Assembly: GCA_002448235.1 (NCBI GenBank)
Contig: DIXF01000014.1
Coordinates: 59,063 to 123,062, forward strand
DNA from: Syntrophaceae bacterium UBA6087
Lineage (GTDB): Bacteria; Desulfobacterota; Desulfomonilia; UBA1062
Length of the DNA stretch: 64,000 bases
Reading direction: 5' to 3'
Part shown: positions 25,706-33,349 of the stretch, one piece after another
Position numbering within the stretch: the first letter of the stretch is position 1
Layout of the letters: the number at the start of each line of letters is the position of its first letter
The notes under the pieces: generated by a model
What the model saw: only the letters and a program-made list of their open reading frames with translations
Database searches by the model: none
Told to the model about the DNA's origin: nothing
Translations under genes and position numbers: made by a program

Positions 25706-26650
25706 TTATTTCCTGAAGAGGTCCTTCAGAAACGACTTGCTCTTCTTCTCTTCGCCTGCGGGCGTGGCCGGCTTGGCAGGGGCTTCTTCCTGCTCCTGCA
25801 CGTCTTCGTACTCCGCGAGCCTTCCCTCGCCGAGGAAGCTCAACGCAGGGCCCTGGGGCGTGAACGAAATGATGTCCTGAGGCTTGAGCGCGATCTCGAA
25901 GCCGACGGGCGCGCCGTTGACCGTAATGCTGCCCTTTCCGGTCAGGTCCCTGATCCAGTACTGATTCTGGCTGAAGAAGATCTGGGCGTGCTCGTCCGCG
26001 ATCGACGGGTGCATCAGGACGAATTCGCAGCCGGTCTTCCTGCCGATAGTGACCGGCAGCTCCTTGTAAGTGCGCAGCGTCGGGCCGAACTGGATGATGA
26101 GCGGGGCCTGCACCTTCTGAATTGTCTGGCGCTGAGGCTGCTGCGGCCGTGGCGGAATATCCGCCGGTTTTTGCGCCGGTGGCACAGGCGGCCGGGCAGC
26201 CTGCGGGGCAGGGCTCATGACCGGCGCGGCAGGGGCGGCAACAGGCGCGGGCGTTTCCAGCCGGGAAACCGGTTCCGGCTCGGATAAGGGAACGGGAGGC
26301 GCACTCTCCTGCACGGGCATGATCTCGTCGGTGATCGTGGCCAGGAAGCTCATCTTCGGGCCTCCCTCGGTGAACATGAGCACGTCGCCGTCCTTGAGGA
26401 AGGCTTCCGTTACCTTCTTGCCGTTGACATAGGTGCCGTTGGCGCTGTGATCCACGATCTTGTACCGGTTGCCTTCCCTGACGAGCTCCGCATGCTTGCG
26501 GGAAATCGTGGCGGTATCCGCAGGGAACAGCACCGTGGACGAAGGATTCCTGCCGATGGTGATGACGGACTCGGTGACCTCCTGGATCTGCCCCTTGAGG
26601 GGACCCTGGATGTGCACCAACTGGACTCTGATAACCGGCAGACCGTTCAT
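25706..26650 (-). CDS. Protein with two FHA domains
   Basis: The 314-residue protein has FHA domains at about 28-80 (VITIGRNPSS, ISRKHAELV, SANGTYVNGK) and about 203-255 (VTIGRKTGCEF, HAQIFFSQNQYW, GSITVNGAPV), joined by a Pro/Ala-rich linker of some 90 residues. There is no signal peptide or membrane helix, so it is cytoplasmic. FHA domains bind phosphothreonine peptides; in T6SS the Fha protein is the target of PpkA. It converges with the FHA-transglycosylase gene, 55 bases away, and is the last T6SS-related gene seen here. Confidence 0.82.
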   Translation of the reverse strand: MNGLPVIRVQLVHIQGPLKGQIQEVTESVITIGRNPSSTVLFPADTATISRKHAELVREGNRYKIVDHSANGTYVNGKKVTEAFLKDGDVLMFTEGGPKMSFLATITDEIMPVQESAPPVPLSEPEPVSRLETPAPVAAPAAPVMSPAPQAARPPVPPAQKPADIPPRPQQPQRQTIQKVQAPLIIQFGPTLRTYKELPVTIGRKTGCEFVLMHPSIADEHAQIFFSQNQYWIRDLTGKGSITVNGAPVGFEIALKPQDIISFTPQGPALSFLGEGRLAEYEDVQEQEEAPAKPATPAGEEKKSKSFLKDLFRK

Positions 26651-26683
26651 ATTGACCCAGAGAATTACAATGTGAGGAGTTTC

Positions 26684-26893
26684 GTGTCAAGGAATTTACC
26701 GGGTATTCCCCCTGACGACGATCGAGAGCACTACCCTGACAAATGCCGGGACTGCCAGGGCTGTATCCAGTGCGGTGAAGACCATTGCCTGTTCAACTCC
26801 CACGGCGACCCCGAGTCCTGCAGCATGGGAACCTGCATCTACTGCCAGCGCTTTTTGATGATGCAGAGGATGTTTTTGAATAATGTGGGATGA
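26684..26893 (+). CDS. Small cysteine-rich protein
   Basis: A 69-residue protein starting at GTG 26684, four bases after GAGGAG. It carries eight cysteines in two groups, CRDCQGCIQCGEDHC and CSMGTCIYC, and ends LMMQRMFLNNVG. The pattern suggests metal or Fe-S binding. The frame is open much further upstream, but that part lies antisense to the double-FHA gene and looks spurious. It is divergent from that gene with starts about 33 bases apart. I do not know the family. Confidence 0.5.
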   Translation: MSRNLPGIPPDDDREHYPDKCRDCQGCIQCGEDHCLFNSHGDPESCSMGTCIYCQRFLMMQRMFLNNVG

Positions 26894-26997
26894 GAAAGTC
26901 ACGAACGCTAATGCCGGATCAGGAACAAACATATCAGGTGGACATTAAACTTTAGATACAAAAATAATATAATGTTATTTGAATGTTGCCGTAAAAG

Positions 26998-27011
26998 TTG
27001 CTATATAGCAA
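26998..27011. promoter_or_regulatory. Perfect palindrome upstream of the HEPN-like gene
   Basis: TTGCTATATAGCAA, followed by TTTTTG, lies 48 bases before the ATG at 27059. It could be an operator for autoregulation or a weak terminator for the small Cys-rich gene. Confidence 0.3.
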
Positions 27012-27058
27012 TTTTTGTTTAAATTTTGCAGTATAGTAAATTGTTATCCGAGACGAAT

Positions 27059-28156
27059 ATGACTAAATCTGACGAACGTATGTTGTGGATTCGCAATTTG
27101 GGGGAAGGTAGTGGCTCTGGTGTTTTCGATACCATAGACGCCGAGATTGGATCTGAAAACTTTATTAACGGACTACTTGACTACGATAATGGAGCAATTC
27201 TTTTTGGACCAACAACCCTTCAACCTGATAAAACCGGCGTATACAAATATTTGCTACGGCTTAGATTACCTTCAGAACCTGAACCTATTCACTCCGGAAC
27301 GCGCAAGGGTTACCTCTTCCGCGAAGGACCAATAGGCGAACTCGTAGCCTTCATATCGCTATATTGTCAATCTCGGCTGTATATTCTTTCCACCACTTTC
27401 GGCCAACTCACTTCCCATAGCTTAGCCATAAAAAACGAATTTTCACCATTTAGAAACAACTATGGCCTTAATGTTGATCCCGTAATTTTTTCTTCCACAG
27501 ATAGAAATCTTGCTACAGAAATGCCAAATTTTCTTTCTCAGCTTCGACTCATTCCCTCGAAATACCATCTTGTTGTTGCGCTATCTGCCAATCATTATGC
27601 CCGTGCGTTACGCGAGATTGGTATTGATGAAGAGATGGTTTTTGTTCGTCTAGTTGCCGCTATTGAGACTGCCGCTCTCGACCAATCAATATCAAATGAT
27701 CCACTTTCCAACAAAACTGTTGAAGAACTATTTAGAATCGAGCAACTCTCGGACATTCAAATTCAGGAACTAAAAAATCTATTGCAAACACGCAAGGCGA
27801 AAGCGCGATTTATCACCTTTCTAAATCGATTCTCATCGGGCTTCTTTGAAGGTATGCAGGAAAACCCATCGCGTACCCAGGTAACTCCTGAGACCCTTCC
27901 ATCAGTTGCAGGTGCAGTCTATGATGCTCGCTCCGATTATCTGCATAACGGCTATCCAATGTATCTTTCACACTACTGGCCTGCCTTTCCCGACTGGCAT
28001 ATGGACCCATCAGTAGGAATGACATGGCAAGACAGATCATATAGCGTGAATCAGAAGCTCCCTAGAGCTGATTTTTTCCACCGCCTAGTTCGACATTGCC
28101 TTCTAAATTATTTCAATAGTCTATTACCTGATACAGAGAACAATCTCACGAAGTAA
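27059..28156 (+). CDS. AT-rich hypothetical protein with HEPN-like C-terminus
   Basis: The 365-residue protein is not a family I can name. The region about 185-335 is helical and contains ARSDYLHNGYPM, an R-x4-H pattern followed by NG that resembles Apea-type HEPN domains; EMVFVRLVAAIETAAL before it fits the first HEPN helix. I chose ATG at 27059 over a TTG at 27026. Its base composition is much more AT-rich than the T6SS genes. An attC-like hairpin follows about 70 bases after the stop. HEPN proteins are often RNases or defence proteins, but no function is shown here. Confidence 0.6.
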   Translation: MTKSDERMLWIRNLGEGSGSGVFDTIDAEIGSENFINGLLDYDNGAILFGPTTLQPDKTGVYKYLLRLRLPSEPEPIHSGTRKGYLFREGPIGELVAFISLYCQSRLYILSTTFGQLTSHSLAIKNEFSPFRNNYGLNVDPVIFSSTDRNLATEMPNFLSQLRLIPSKYHLVVALSANHYARALREIGIDEEMVFVRLVAAIETAALDQSISNDPLSNKTVEELFRIEQLSDIQIQELKNLLQTRKAKARFITFLNRFSSGFFEGMQENPSRTQVTPETLPSVAGAVYDARSDYLHNGYPMYLSHYWPAFPDWHMDPSVGMTWQDRSYSVNQKLPRADFFHRLVRHCLLNYFNSLLPDTENNLTK

Positions 28157-28226
28157 ATTGACAATATGTTAGCACACGAAAATGGAGACAATACGGATAA
28201 GATGTCAAACAAGTTAGATACACGGA

Positions 28227-28282
28227 TAACCATCGCACATCCACCGGACGGCTTTCAGCCGCCGCTGATGCCCACGTTAGAG
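28227..28282 (+). other. attC-like recombination site 1
   Basis: TAAC at 28227 pairs with GTTA at 28276. Inside lies an imperfect inverted repeat with an ACGGCT-TTC-AGCCG tip. The right arm TGATGCCCACGTT recurs exactly at site 2. The core GTTAGAG departs from GTTRRRY at the last base. It follows the 27059 gene, as integron attC sites follow cassette genes. Confidence 0.55.
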
Positions 28283-28289
28283 GGCTTGA

Positions 28290-28946
28290 ATGCCAACAGA
28301 TATACGAACAGCACTTCTTGAGATCATCGAAAGATCAATAGAACTGGTTAAATATCATGCAATTTGGTATGAATTAGTTCATCCAGATAACCAATTACAG
28401 TATGAAACCATTTTAAAAGATTATGAGGAGTTTTTTAAGTCAACTGCTCATGCACATTTTCAAGCTATAGCAGTCACTGTTTATCAACTCTTCGAAAATA
28501 GAAAAAAGAAAGATACAAAGTCATTTCCATATTTGATTGATCTCCTTGAGCCTAAAGATCATGTCTTTACAGAAAAACTAAGAGAAATGATTGAAGCGAA
28601 CAAATCGGTTCTGGGTAAGTTATTTAGCATTCGGAACAAAGTGTATGCCCACCGAAATGCAACTTCATGTCCCAAAGATATTTTTATCAAAGCACAGGTT
28701 TCTCCAGGTACCATGACAACTATTTTGGCTCTCGTTGAGCAAATTCTATCGCTTCTCACTGAAAAGGTTGGAATTGAGAGTGGCTTCAATATGAGAATCC
28801 TGCTTTTACAAAAAGCCGATCGAGCTCGAGCTGACCTTATTAGAATTATTAGGACACTTCAAGAAACACCCTCGAACAAAGGTATCCAGGCGGACGCAGC
28901 AGAGCCGTGGCCCGGTGATGCCCACGTTGAGCCGCCGAAACAATAA
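28290..28946 (+). CDS. HEPN protein resembling AbiU2
   Basis: The 218-residue protein is mostly helical and has IRNKVYAHRN at about 113-122, the R-x5-H signature of HEPN domains of the AbiU2 type. Such proteins are linked to phage abortive infection or toxin-antitoxin pairs. The ATG lies 14 bases after the likely crossover point of attC-like site 1, as in integron cassettes. The last 20 or so residues (NKGIQADAAEPWPG onward) are read through attC-like site 2 and end beyond its crossover point, so this tail is a product of cassette joining rather than of the family. It is AT-rich like its neighbours. Confidence 0.65.
   Translation: MPTDIRTALLEIIERSIELVKYHAIWYELVHPDNQLQYETILKDYEEFFKSTAHAHFQAIAVTVYQLFENRKKKDTKSFPYLIDLLEPKDHVFTEKLREMIEANKSVLGKLFSIRNKVYAHRNATSCPKDIFIKAQVSPGTMTTILALVEQILSLLTEKVGIESGFNMRILLLQKADRARADLIRIIRTLQETPSNKGIQADAAEPWPGDAHVEPPKQ
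28871..28932 (+). other. attC-like recombination site 2
   Basis: Left arm GAAC...GGTATCCAGGC pairs imperfectly with the right arm ending TGATGCCCACGTTGAGC, where GTTGAGC fits the GTTRRRY core. It shares 13 identical bases with site 1, exactly 650 bp away. It sits at the 3' end of the AbiU2-like gene and 28 bases before the beta-lactamase start. Confidence 0.6.
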
Positions 28947-28959
28947 CTAGGAGATGATA

Positions 28960-29730
28960 ATGAACATGATCATGTTTTACACTACGATACTTGCAATTCT
29001 TGCCTTCGTACCGTCAGCACATAGTGAAGATTTGGATATAGCAAAACTTTTCAATGAGAAAAATTTCAAGGGGACAATCATTATAACCTCACTCGATGGC
29101 GGCAAAACGTACACTCACAATGACGAAAGAGCAAATACCCGTTTTGTTCCCGCATCAACTTTCAAGATACCGAGCACCCTTATTGCTCTTGAGGAATCTG
29201 CAGTAGCCAATGAGAATGAAATCATAAAGTGGGACGGTAAGGACAAGGGCATACCGGTCTGGAATAAAGACCATTCTATGGAGACAGCCTTTCCTTCTTC
29301 ATGTGTTTGGTTCTATCAGGAGCTTGCCCAGCGAGTGGGAAAAGACAAATATCGTAAATATTTAAAGAAAATGAAGTATGGCAATGAACAGGTTGGCCCG
29401 GAGATAACCACATTCTGGTTAGAAGGGGATCTAAAGATCAGTACTGCTGAGCAGATTACTTTTCTCAAAAAGTTATATACCAGGGAATACCCATTCAAAT
29501 CTTCCTCATATGAAGCCTTGAGGAATCTTATGGTCATTGAGCGTACTCCAGCATACACCATACGAGCTAAGACTGGATGGTCACAAAAGGTGGGTTGGAT
29601 CGTAGGCTACATCGAGTCTGGTGAGAAGGTATGGTTCTTCGCAACAAACATGGATATCGCAAAACTAGAGGACTGTCATTTTCGGCAAGAGATTACTTTA
29701 GAAGTGTTGAGGCTCAAGGGCATTATCTGA
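28960..29730 (+). CDS. Class D (OXA-type) beta-lactamase
   Basis: The 256-residue protein has a signal peptide (ending near PSAHS) and all class D motifs: PASTFK with the catalytic Ser, SCV in PSSCVWFYQ, YGN in KKMKYGNEQ, the omega-loop FWLEG and KTG in RAKTGWS. It would hydrolyse beta-lactams in the periplasm by a serine acyl-enzyme whose Lys is carbamylated. AGGAG at 28949 favours ATG 28960 over 28954. It lies directly after attC-like site 2, as OXA genes do in mobile integrons, but no attC follows it. Which drugs it acts on cannot be told. Confidence 0.92.
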   Translation: MNMIMFYTTILAILAFVPSAHSEDLDIAKLFNEKNFKGTIIITSLDGGKTYTHNDERANTRFVPASTFKIPSTLIALEESAVANENEIIKWDGKDKGIPVWNKDHSMETAFPSSCVWFYQELAQRVGKDKYRKYLKKMKYGNEQVGPEITTFWLEGDLKISTAEQITFLKKLYTREYPFKSSSYEALRNLMVIERTPAYTIRAKTGWSQKVGWIVGYIESGEKVWFFATNMDIAKLEDCHFRQEITLEVLRLKGII

Positions 29731-29740
29731 GCGAACGGGG

Positions 29741-29776
29741 ACATTGGTAACAGAATATTCTGGGTACATGGGTAAC
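29741..29776. repeat. Short imperfect direct repeat after the beta-lactamase gene
   Basis: ACATTGGTAAC (29741) and ACATGGGTAAC (29766) flank GAATATTC. The layout resembles the end of an insertion element, but no transposase is near. It marks the right border of the AT-rich block. Confidence 0.35.
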
Positions 29777-29784
29777 ACGTATGC

Positions 29785-29818
29785 ATAGAAAGCTAGCTGA
29801 ACCGGACTAACTTTCTAT
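29785..29818 (+). terminator. Hairpin between the beta-lactamase and reductase genes
   Basis: ATAGAAAG pairs fully with CTTTCTAT, extended by TAG/CTA after one mismatch, around a 10-base loop. TATAAAG follows. It could end the cassette transcript or lie in the leader of the next gene, 10 bases downstream. Confidence 0.4.
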
Positions 29819-29828
29819 TATAAAGACT

Positions 29829-30413
29829 ATGAAGACGCAGTACTACGCTGCCTCAAGCTTAGACGGCTTCATTGCCACCCCGGACGATTCGCTCGATTGG
29901 CTGCTTCAGTTCGGAGGCGTTGAAGGTACAAGTTATCCTTCCTTCATTCGGGATGTCGGTGCTCTTGCAATGGGCTCCTCGACATATGAATGGATCATTC
30001 GCAATAATGTAAAACCGGGCACAGAAGAAGAGCAGTCGTGGCCTTATGACCAGCCTGCATGGATTTTCACCTCTCGTACGCTCATCACATTGCCCGGAGC
30101 AGATGTGCGATTTGTCAGTGGAGATGTCAGGTGCATACATCAACAGATGATCGAAGCCGCGAACGGAAAGAACATCTGGATAGTCGGGGGCGGCGACCTG
30201 GCCGGCCAGTTCTACGATGCCGGCCTGCTCGATGAATTGATAATACAGATCACATCCGTAACACTTGGAAAAGGTAAGCCATTATTTCCTCGTGAGATAA
30301 TACACCCTCCTCTTCGCCTTGTATCGGTTACGGCTTTTGGAGAGGCATTTGCCGAGTTGCGATATGTTGTACCTTTTTTGAGGCATGAGATGGGGGAGGT
30401 TTTCACGTTCTGA
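29829..30413 (+). CDS. Dihydrofolate reductase family (RibD C-terminal domain) protein
   Basis: The 194-residue protein matches the stand-alone RibD_C/YyaP-type family: YYAASSLDGFIATPDDSLDWL at the start, ALAMGSSTYEWI in the middle and the NADPH-binding IWIVGGGDLAGQFYDAGLLDELI stretch at about 118-140. These proteins reduce an unknown substrate with NADPH; they are not the main DHFR or RibD. It stands alone with a hairpin just upstream. Its base composition is between that of the AT-rich block and the rest of the window. Confidence 0.85.
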   Translation: MKTQYYAASSLDGFIATPDDSLDWLLQFGGVEGTSYPSFIRDVGALAMGSSTYEWIIRNNVKPGTEEEQSWPYDQPAWIFTSRTLITLPGADVRFVSGDVRCIHQQMIEAANGKNIWIVGGGDLAGQFYDAGLLDELIIQITSVTLGKGKPLFPREIIHPPLRLVSVTAFGEAFAELRYVVPFLRHEMGEVFTF

Positions 30414-30563
30414 AAGAGATCGCGTGCACGCGGGCCGCAAAAAGTCTTTATCAAGTTCAGAGAGCCGCTGCCCGAGAAGGTATGTGATCCAACCAGGCTC
30501 TGAAATACGGCAAAAACACGCAACCACCGAAGACCACAGGCAAGGCATTGAAAGGGGCATGAA

Positions 30564-31253
30564 ATGACTCGAACATCTACGATCATCTGCGTATCAGCTG
30601 CAGTCATGTTGATGGGAGGAGCGGCACGTGCTGCCGACCCGGCGGGCATCGAATCACCATCCGATTGGTCGGGCGCATTCATCGGCGCCTTCGCAGCCTA
30701 TTCCTGGTCCGATCTGGATTACCATGAACAGGACTGGGCCGGATTTGAGCGCAGCCCGTGTATGCAGGGTTTCTCCGGCGGCCCTCTCCTGGGTTACAGC
30801 TGCCGGGTCAGCAACATCGTTGCAGGGCTTGAAGCGGACATGGGTTTCGGCAACCTCAGGGATGGCCCGAGCGACGGCCCGATAACTATGAATAATTACT
30901 CGGCCTTCAAAATTCAGCGGTACGGGCATGTGCGCGCGAGGCTCGGCTTCGTTACCGGCTCTACGCTGATCTATTTCGCGGGCGGCGTGTCGCTCGCCGA
31001 CCTTATCGTCCTTGACAGGGATACCGATCCTGACAGGGCTCTCCTCTGGGGCGGAGACAAAGGCACGCATGTGGGTTGGACGGCCGGCGCCGGCATCGAG
31101 CGCCCTGTGACCGAAAAGCTGCGGGCACGGTTTGAATATCTCCATGACGACTACGGGTGCAACACCTACTTGATCGATGGCATAGATCCTTACAGGGCGC
31201 ATGTCGATCTGAGCGCAGATACCCTGCGCGCCGGTTTATCCTATCATTTCTAA
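30564..31253 (+). CDS. Outer-membrane beta-barrel protein
   Basis: A 229-residue protein with a signal peptide (cleaved around GGAARAAD) and a mature chain like the Omp25/porin-type 8-strand barrel family: WSGAFIGAFAAYSWSD at the start, IVAGLEADMGFGN, YGHVRARLGFVTGSTLIYFAGG and a C-terminal LRAGLSYHF ending in the aromatic residue typical of outer-membrane assembly. Function is unknown beyond a surface barrel. Confidence 0.85.
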   Translation: MTRTSTIICVSAAVMLMGGAARAADPAGIESPSDWSGAFIGAFAAYSWSDLDYHEQDWAGFERSPCMQGFSGGPLLGYSCRVSNIVAGLEADMGFGNLRDGPSDGPITMNNYSAFKIQRYGHVRARLGFVTGSTLIYFAGGVSLADLIVLDRDTDPDRALLWGGDKGTHVGWTAGAGIERPVTEKLRARFEYLHDDYGCNTYLIDGIDPYRAHVDLSADTLRAGLSYHF

Positions 31254-31285
31254 CCTGAGCGACAGTACATGGCCGTTGATTTGAG

Positions 31286-31855
31286 ATGCATTCAAAAATC
31301 ATAAAACCGACCCCGTTCGGGTCTGTGGGGATCGTCTGGGCCGTCCTCGACGGCAGCCCCAGGATAGTCCGGGTTCTGCTCTCGAAGCCGGGGCTGCCTG
31401 CCGAGCGTCAGGTATCCAGTCTCTATCCTGATTCTCCGGCAGCCTCCTGTGTCGAGATCGATGCGGCAGCAAGTGCGATCAAAGGGATCCTTGAAGGAGA
31501 CGATAGAGAGATCCCGCTGGAAGTCGCAGACCTGGACTCATGCTCTGCCTTCCAGCAATCCGTGCTTCGCGCGGAGCACAGCATCCCGCGGGGGAGGGTC
31601 AGCACCTACCGGCTCATCGCCGCATACCTGGGCAAGCCCAATGGAGCGCGGGCAGTCGGGAATGCCCTGGCAACAAATCCTTTCCCGCTGATCGTGCCCT
31701 GCCACCGGGCCATTCGCTCGGATCTCCACCTCGGCGGCTACCAGGGCGGTCTTGAAATGAAGCGGGCCCTGCTTGAGAAAGAGGGTGCACGGTTCGACTC
31801 CGCGGGGCGGGTAATAATGAAAAAGGGGACAGATTTATTTTTCCATGACAGATAA
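31286..31855 (+). CDS. ogt: Methylated-DNA-protein-cysteine methyltransferase with altered C-terminus
   Basis: The 189-residue protein has the alkyltransferase core: IPRGRVSTYRLIAAYLGKPN, RAVGNALATNP and the active-site PCHRAI, with the acceptor Cys near residue 139. It repairs O6-alkylguanine by moving the alkyl group to that Cys. The last residues, MKKGTDLFFHDR, are translated from the repeat arm seen behind clpV, so insertion of the repeat has replaced the native end. The active site lies well before that and should be unaffected. Confidence 0.88.
   Translation: MHSKIIKPTPFGSVGIVWAVLDGSPRIVRVLLSKPGLPAERQVSSLYPDSPAASCVEIDAAASAIKGILEGDDREIPLEVADLDSCSAFQQSVLRAEHSIPRGRVSTYRLIAAYLGKPNGARAVGNALATNPFPLIVPCHRAIRSDLHLGGYQGGLEMKRALLEKEGARFDSAGRVIMKKGTDLFFHDR
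31818..31843 (+). repeat. Single copy of the clpV-flanking repeat arm
   Basis: The 26 bases from ATGAAAAAGGGGACAGATTT onward are identical to 12471-12496. Only one arm is present and it lies inside the 3' end of the alkyltransferase frame. It is a remnant or half-element of the same family. Confidence 0.75.
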
Positions 31856-31910
31856 TTGTATACGTCATATAACGTAAACCATAATGTTACCGCAGGAGGA
31901 GTGAACCGAA

Positions 31911-32672
31911 ATGACATCTGATAAAAATCAGCCTATCGCTTTGGCGGCGTTTGTTGTGGGAGTCTGTCTCCTGGTCGGTCTCTGCGCGGGAGGGTACTTC
32001 ATCGGAAAAGGGTTGGCCGCCTTCAGGTCGGACAATCGGACCGTCACCGTCAAAGGGCTGGTGGAGAAAGTCGTCAAGGCCGATCAGGCTGTGTGGGTGT
32101 TGCGCTTCCGGAGGGCGAGTGAAGACCTCAAAGATGCCCACACCAGGATCAGCTCCGATAGAGATGCCGGGGTCGCCTTCCTCAAGGATCAGGGTTTTAA
32201 GGATGAGGAGATAAGCCGGCAGCCGACACGCACCATCGATAAGCTCGCGCAGGAGTACGGCCAGAACCAGACAGAGCGGTTCCGCTACGTTGTAACCAGC
32301 TCTCTGGTCGTGACAACCGGCAGGACCGATCTCGTGACCAAGGCATTGGGGGCGACCGAGAAGCTGCTTCAGTCAGGCGTCATACTCGACGGGCAGAGCG
32401 ACCAGGGCACGGCGAATCCCCGGTATGTCATTTCAACGTTCAATGACTTAAGGCCCCAGCTCCTCGCCGACGCGACGAAGAATGCCCGCCTCACAGCCCA
32501 GCAGTTCGCCTCCGATTCCGGTGCGCAAGTGGGTAAGATCCGTTCCGCAAACCAGGGCACCATCCAGATCTTCGGCAGCGACGGCAACGACGAGTCTGCT
32601 CCCTACAGCCCGACCAGCACCCCGGAAAAAAAGATCCGGGTCGTCAGCACCTTTGAGTTCGAGCTGAGGTGA
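31911..32672 (+). CDS. SIMPL-domain (DUF541) membrane-anchored protein
   Basis: The 253-residue protein has one N-terminal membrane helix (about 9-31, ALAAFVVGVCLLVGLCAGGY) followed by a SIMPL domain starting at VTVKGLVEKVVKADQAVW and containing FLKDQGFKDEEIS and the C-terminal ATKNARLTAQQFA stretch. SIMPL proteins are periplasmic or exported; their role is not well known. Upstream GCAGGAGG gives a good ribosome binding site. It follows the alkyltransferase by 55 bases and may share its transcript. Confidence 0.85.
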   Translation: MTSDKNQPIALAAFVVGVCLLVGLCAGGYFIGKGLAAFRSDNRTVTVKGLVEKVVKADQAVWVLRFRRASEDLKDAHTRISSDRDAGVAFLKDQGFKDEEISRQPTRTIDKLAQEYGQNQTERFRYVVTSSLVVTTGRTDLVTKALGATEKLLQSGVILDGQSDQGTANPRYVISTFNDLRPQLLADATKNARLTAQQFASDSGAQVGKIRSANQGTIQIFGSDGNDESAPYSPTSTPEKKIRVVSTFEFELR

Positions 32673-32761
32673 GCTGAGCAATCATCGGCGACACCGGCAA
32701 CGGCTGCCCGATAATGCGCTGCACCGGACGGGAGACCCCCTTTGGATAAAAGGAGCAATCA

Positions 32762-33268
32762 TTGACCATAGCAATAATCATTCTCCTGGTAGTCATCATA
32801 GGTCTGTTCTGGAGATTACAACCTTCAAAGAGTTTTACTTTTGCCAACTCTTCCGACTGGGTCATCCTGAAATGGCAGACAATCTTAAGCGATGGCGACC
32901 CGGAAAAGGCTGTCCGGGGCATTGAGCCGTCGGTGAACATCCAGTTCGTCCCTGTCATAGGATGGGAGTATGCCGAAGGCAAGCTCGTGCCCATAACTCC
33001 GCCGGGTTACGGCGTATGGGACAGGCTCAACGGAAGCCGGTTCGATAACAATGTAGAATTCCAAGCATCGGGATATCTGATTCGGGACGGCGCGGTCTAT
33101 GACATAGCGGATATGCACGCGGTCGATTTCTGGACGAACCTCCTCGATTATGCCTATGCCCGCACCAGAATCGAAGTCCATGGGCACGTACCCGACTCTT
33201 ACAGTAAAAGAGTGTTTGAGATAGTTTCCCTCGCAGAAAAAGATGAGCTGGACGTCAATCGTCATTAG
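32762..33268 (+). CDS. Hypothetical membrane-anchored protein
   Basis: A 168-residue protein beginning at TTG with AGGAG upstream (AAAAGGAGCAATC). An N-terminal membrane helix (IAIIILLVVIIGLFW) is followed by a soluble part with no family I recognise; tryptophans and aromatic residues are frequent (FVPVIGWEYAEGK, YGVWDRLNG). It sits alone between the SIMPL and endonuclease V-like genes. Confidence 0.6.
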   Translation: MTIAIIILLVVIIGLFWRLQPSKSFTFANSSDWVILKWQTILSDGDPEKAVRGIEPSVNIQFVPVIGWEYAEGKLVPITPPGYGVWDRLNGSRFDNNVEFQASGYLIRDGAVYDIADMHAVDFWTNLLDYAYARTRIEVHGHVPDSYSKRVFEIVSLAEKDELDVNRH

Positions 33269-33349
33269 CATGAAGCCGGCCGGCCTGCCCTGACCGCGGC
33301 AGAGGTGCCCGGCCGATAGCACAGGGGCTAGGATGCTCACGATCTCTTT

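Noticed and set aside
26447..26683. N-terminal extension of the Cys-rich small protein
   Set aside because: This part is antisense to the double-FHA gene and has the composition of a shadow frame; a GTG with GAGGAG in front lies at 26684.
28200..28940. CRISPR-like repeat pair TGATGCCCACGTT
   Set aside because: Only two copies 650 bp apart with genes between them; this fits cassette sites and not a repeat-spacer array.
30421..30432. Palindrome CGCGTGCACGCG after the reductase gene
   Set aside because: Short GC palindrome inside an intergenic stretch with no second copy or spacing to a start codon that would support an operator.
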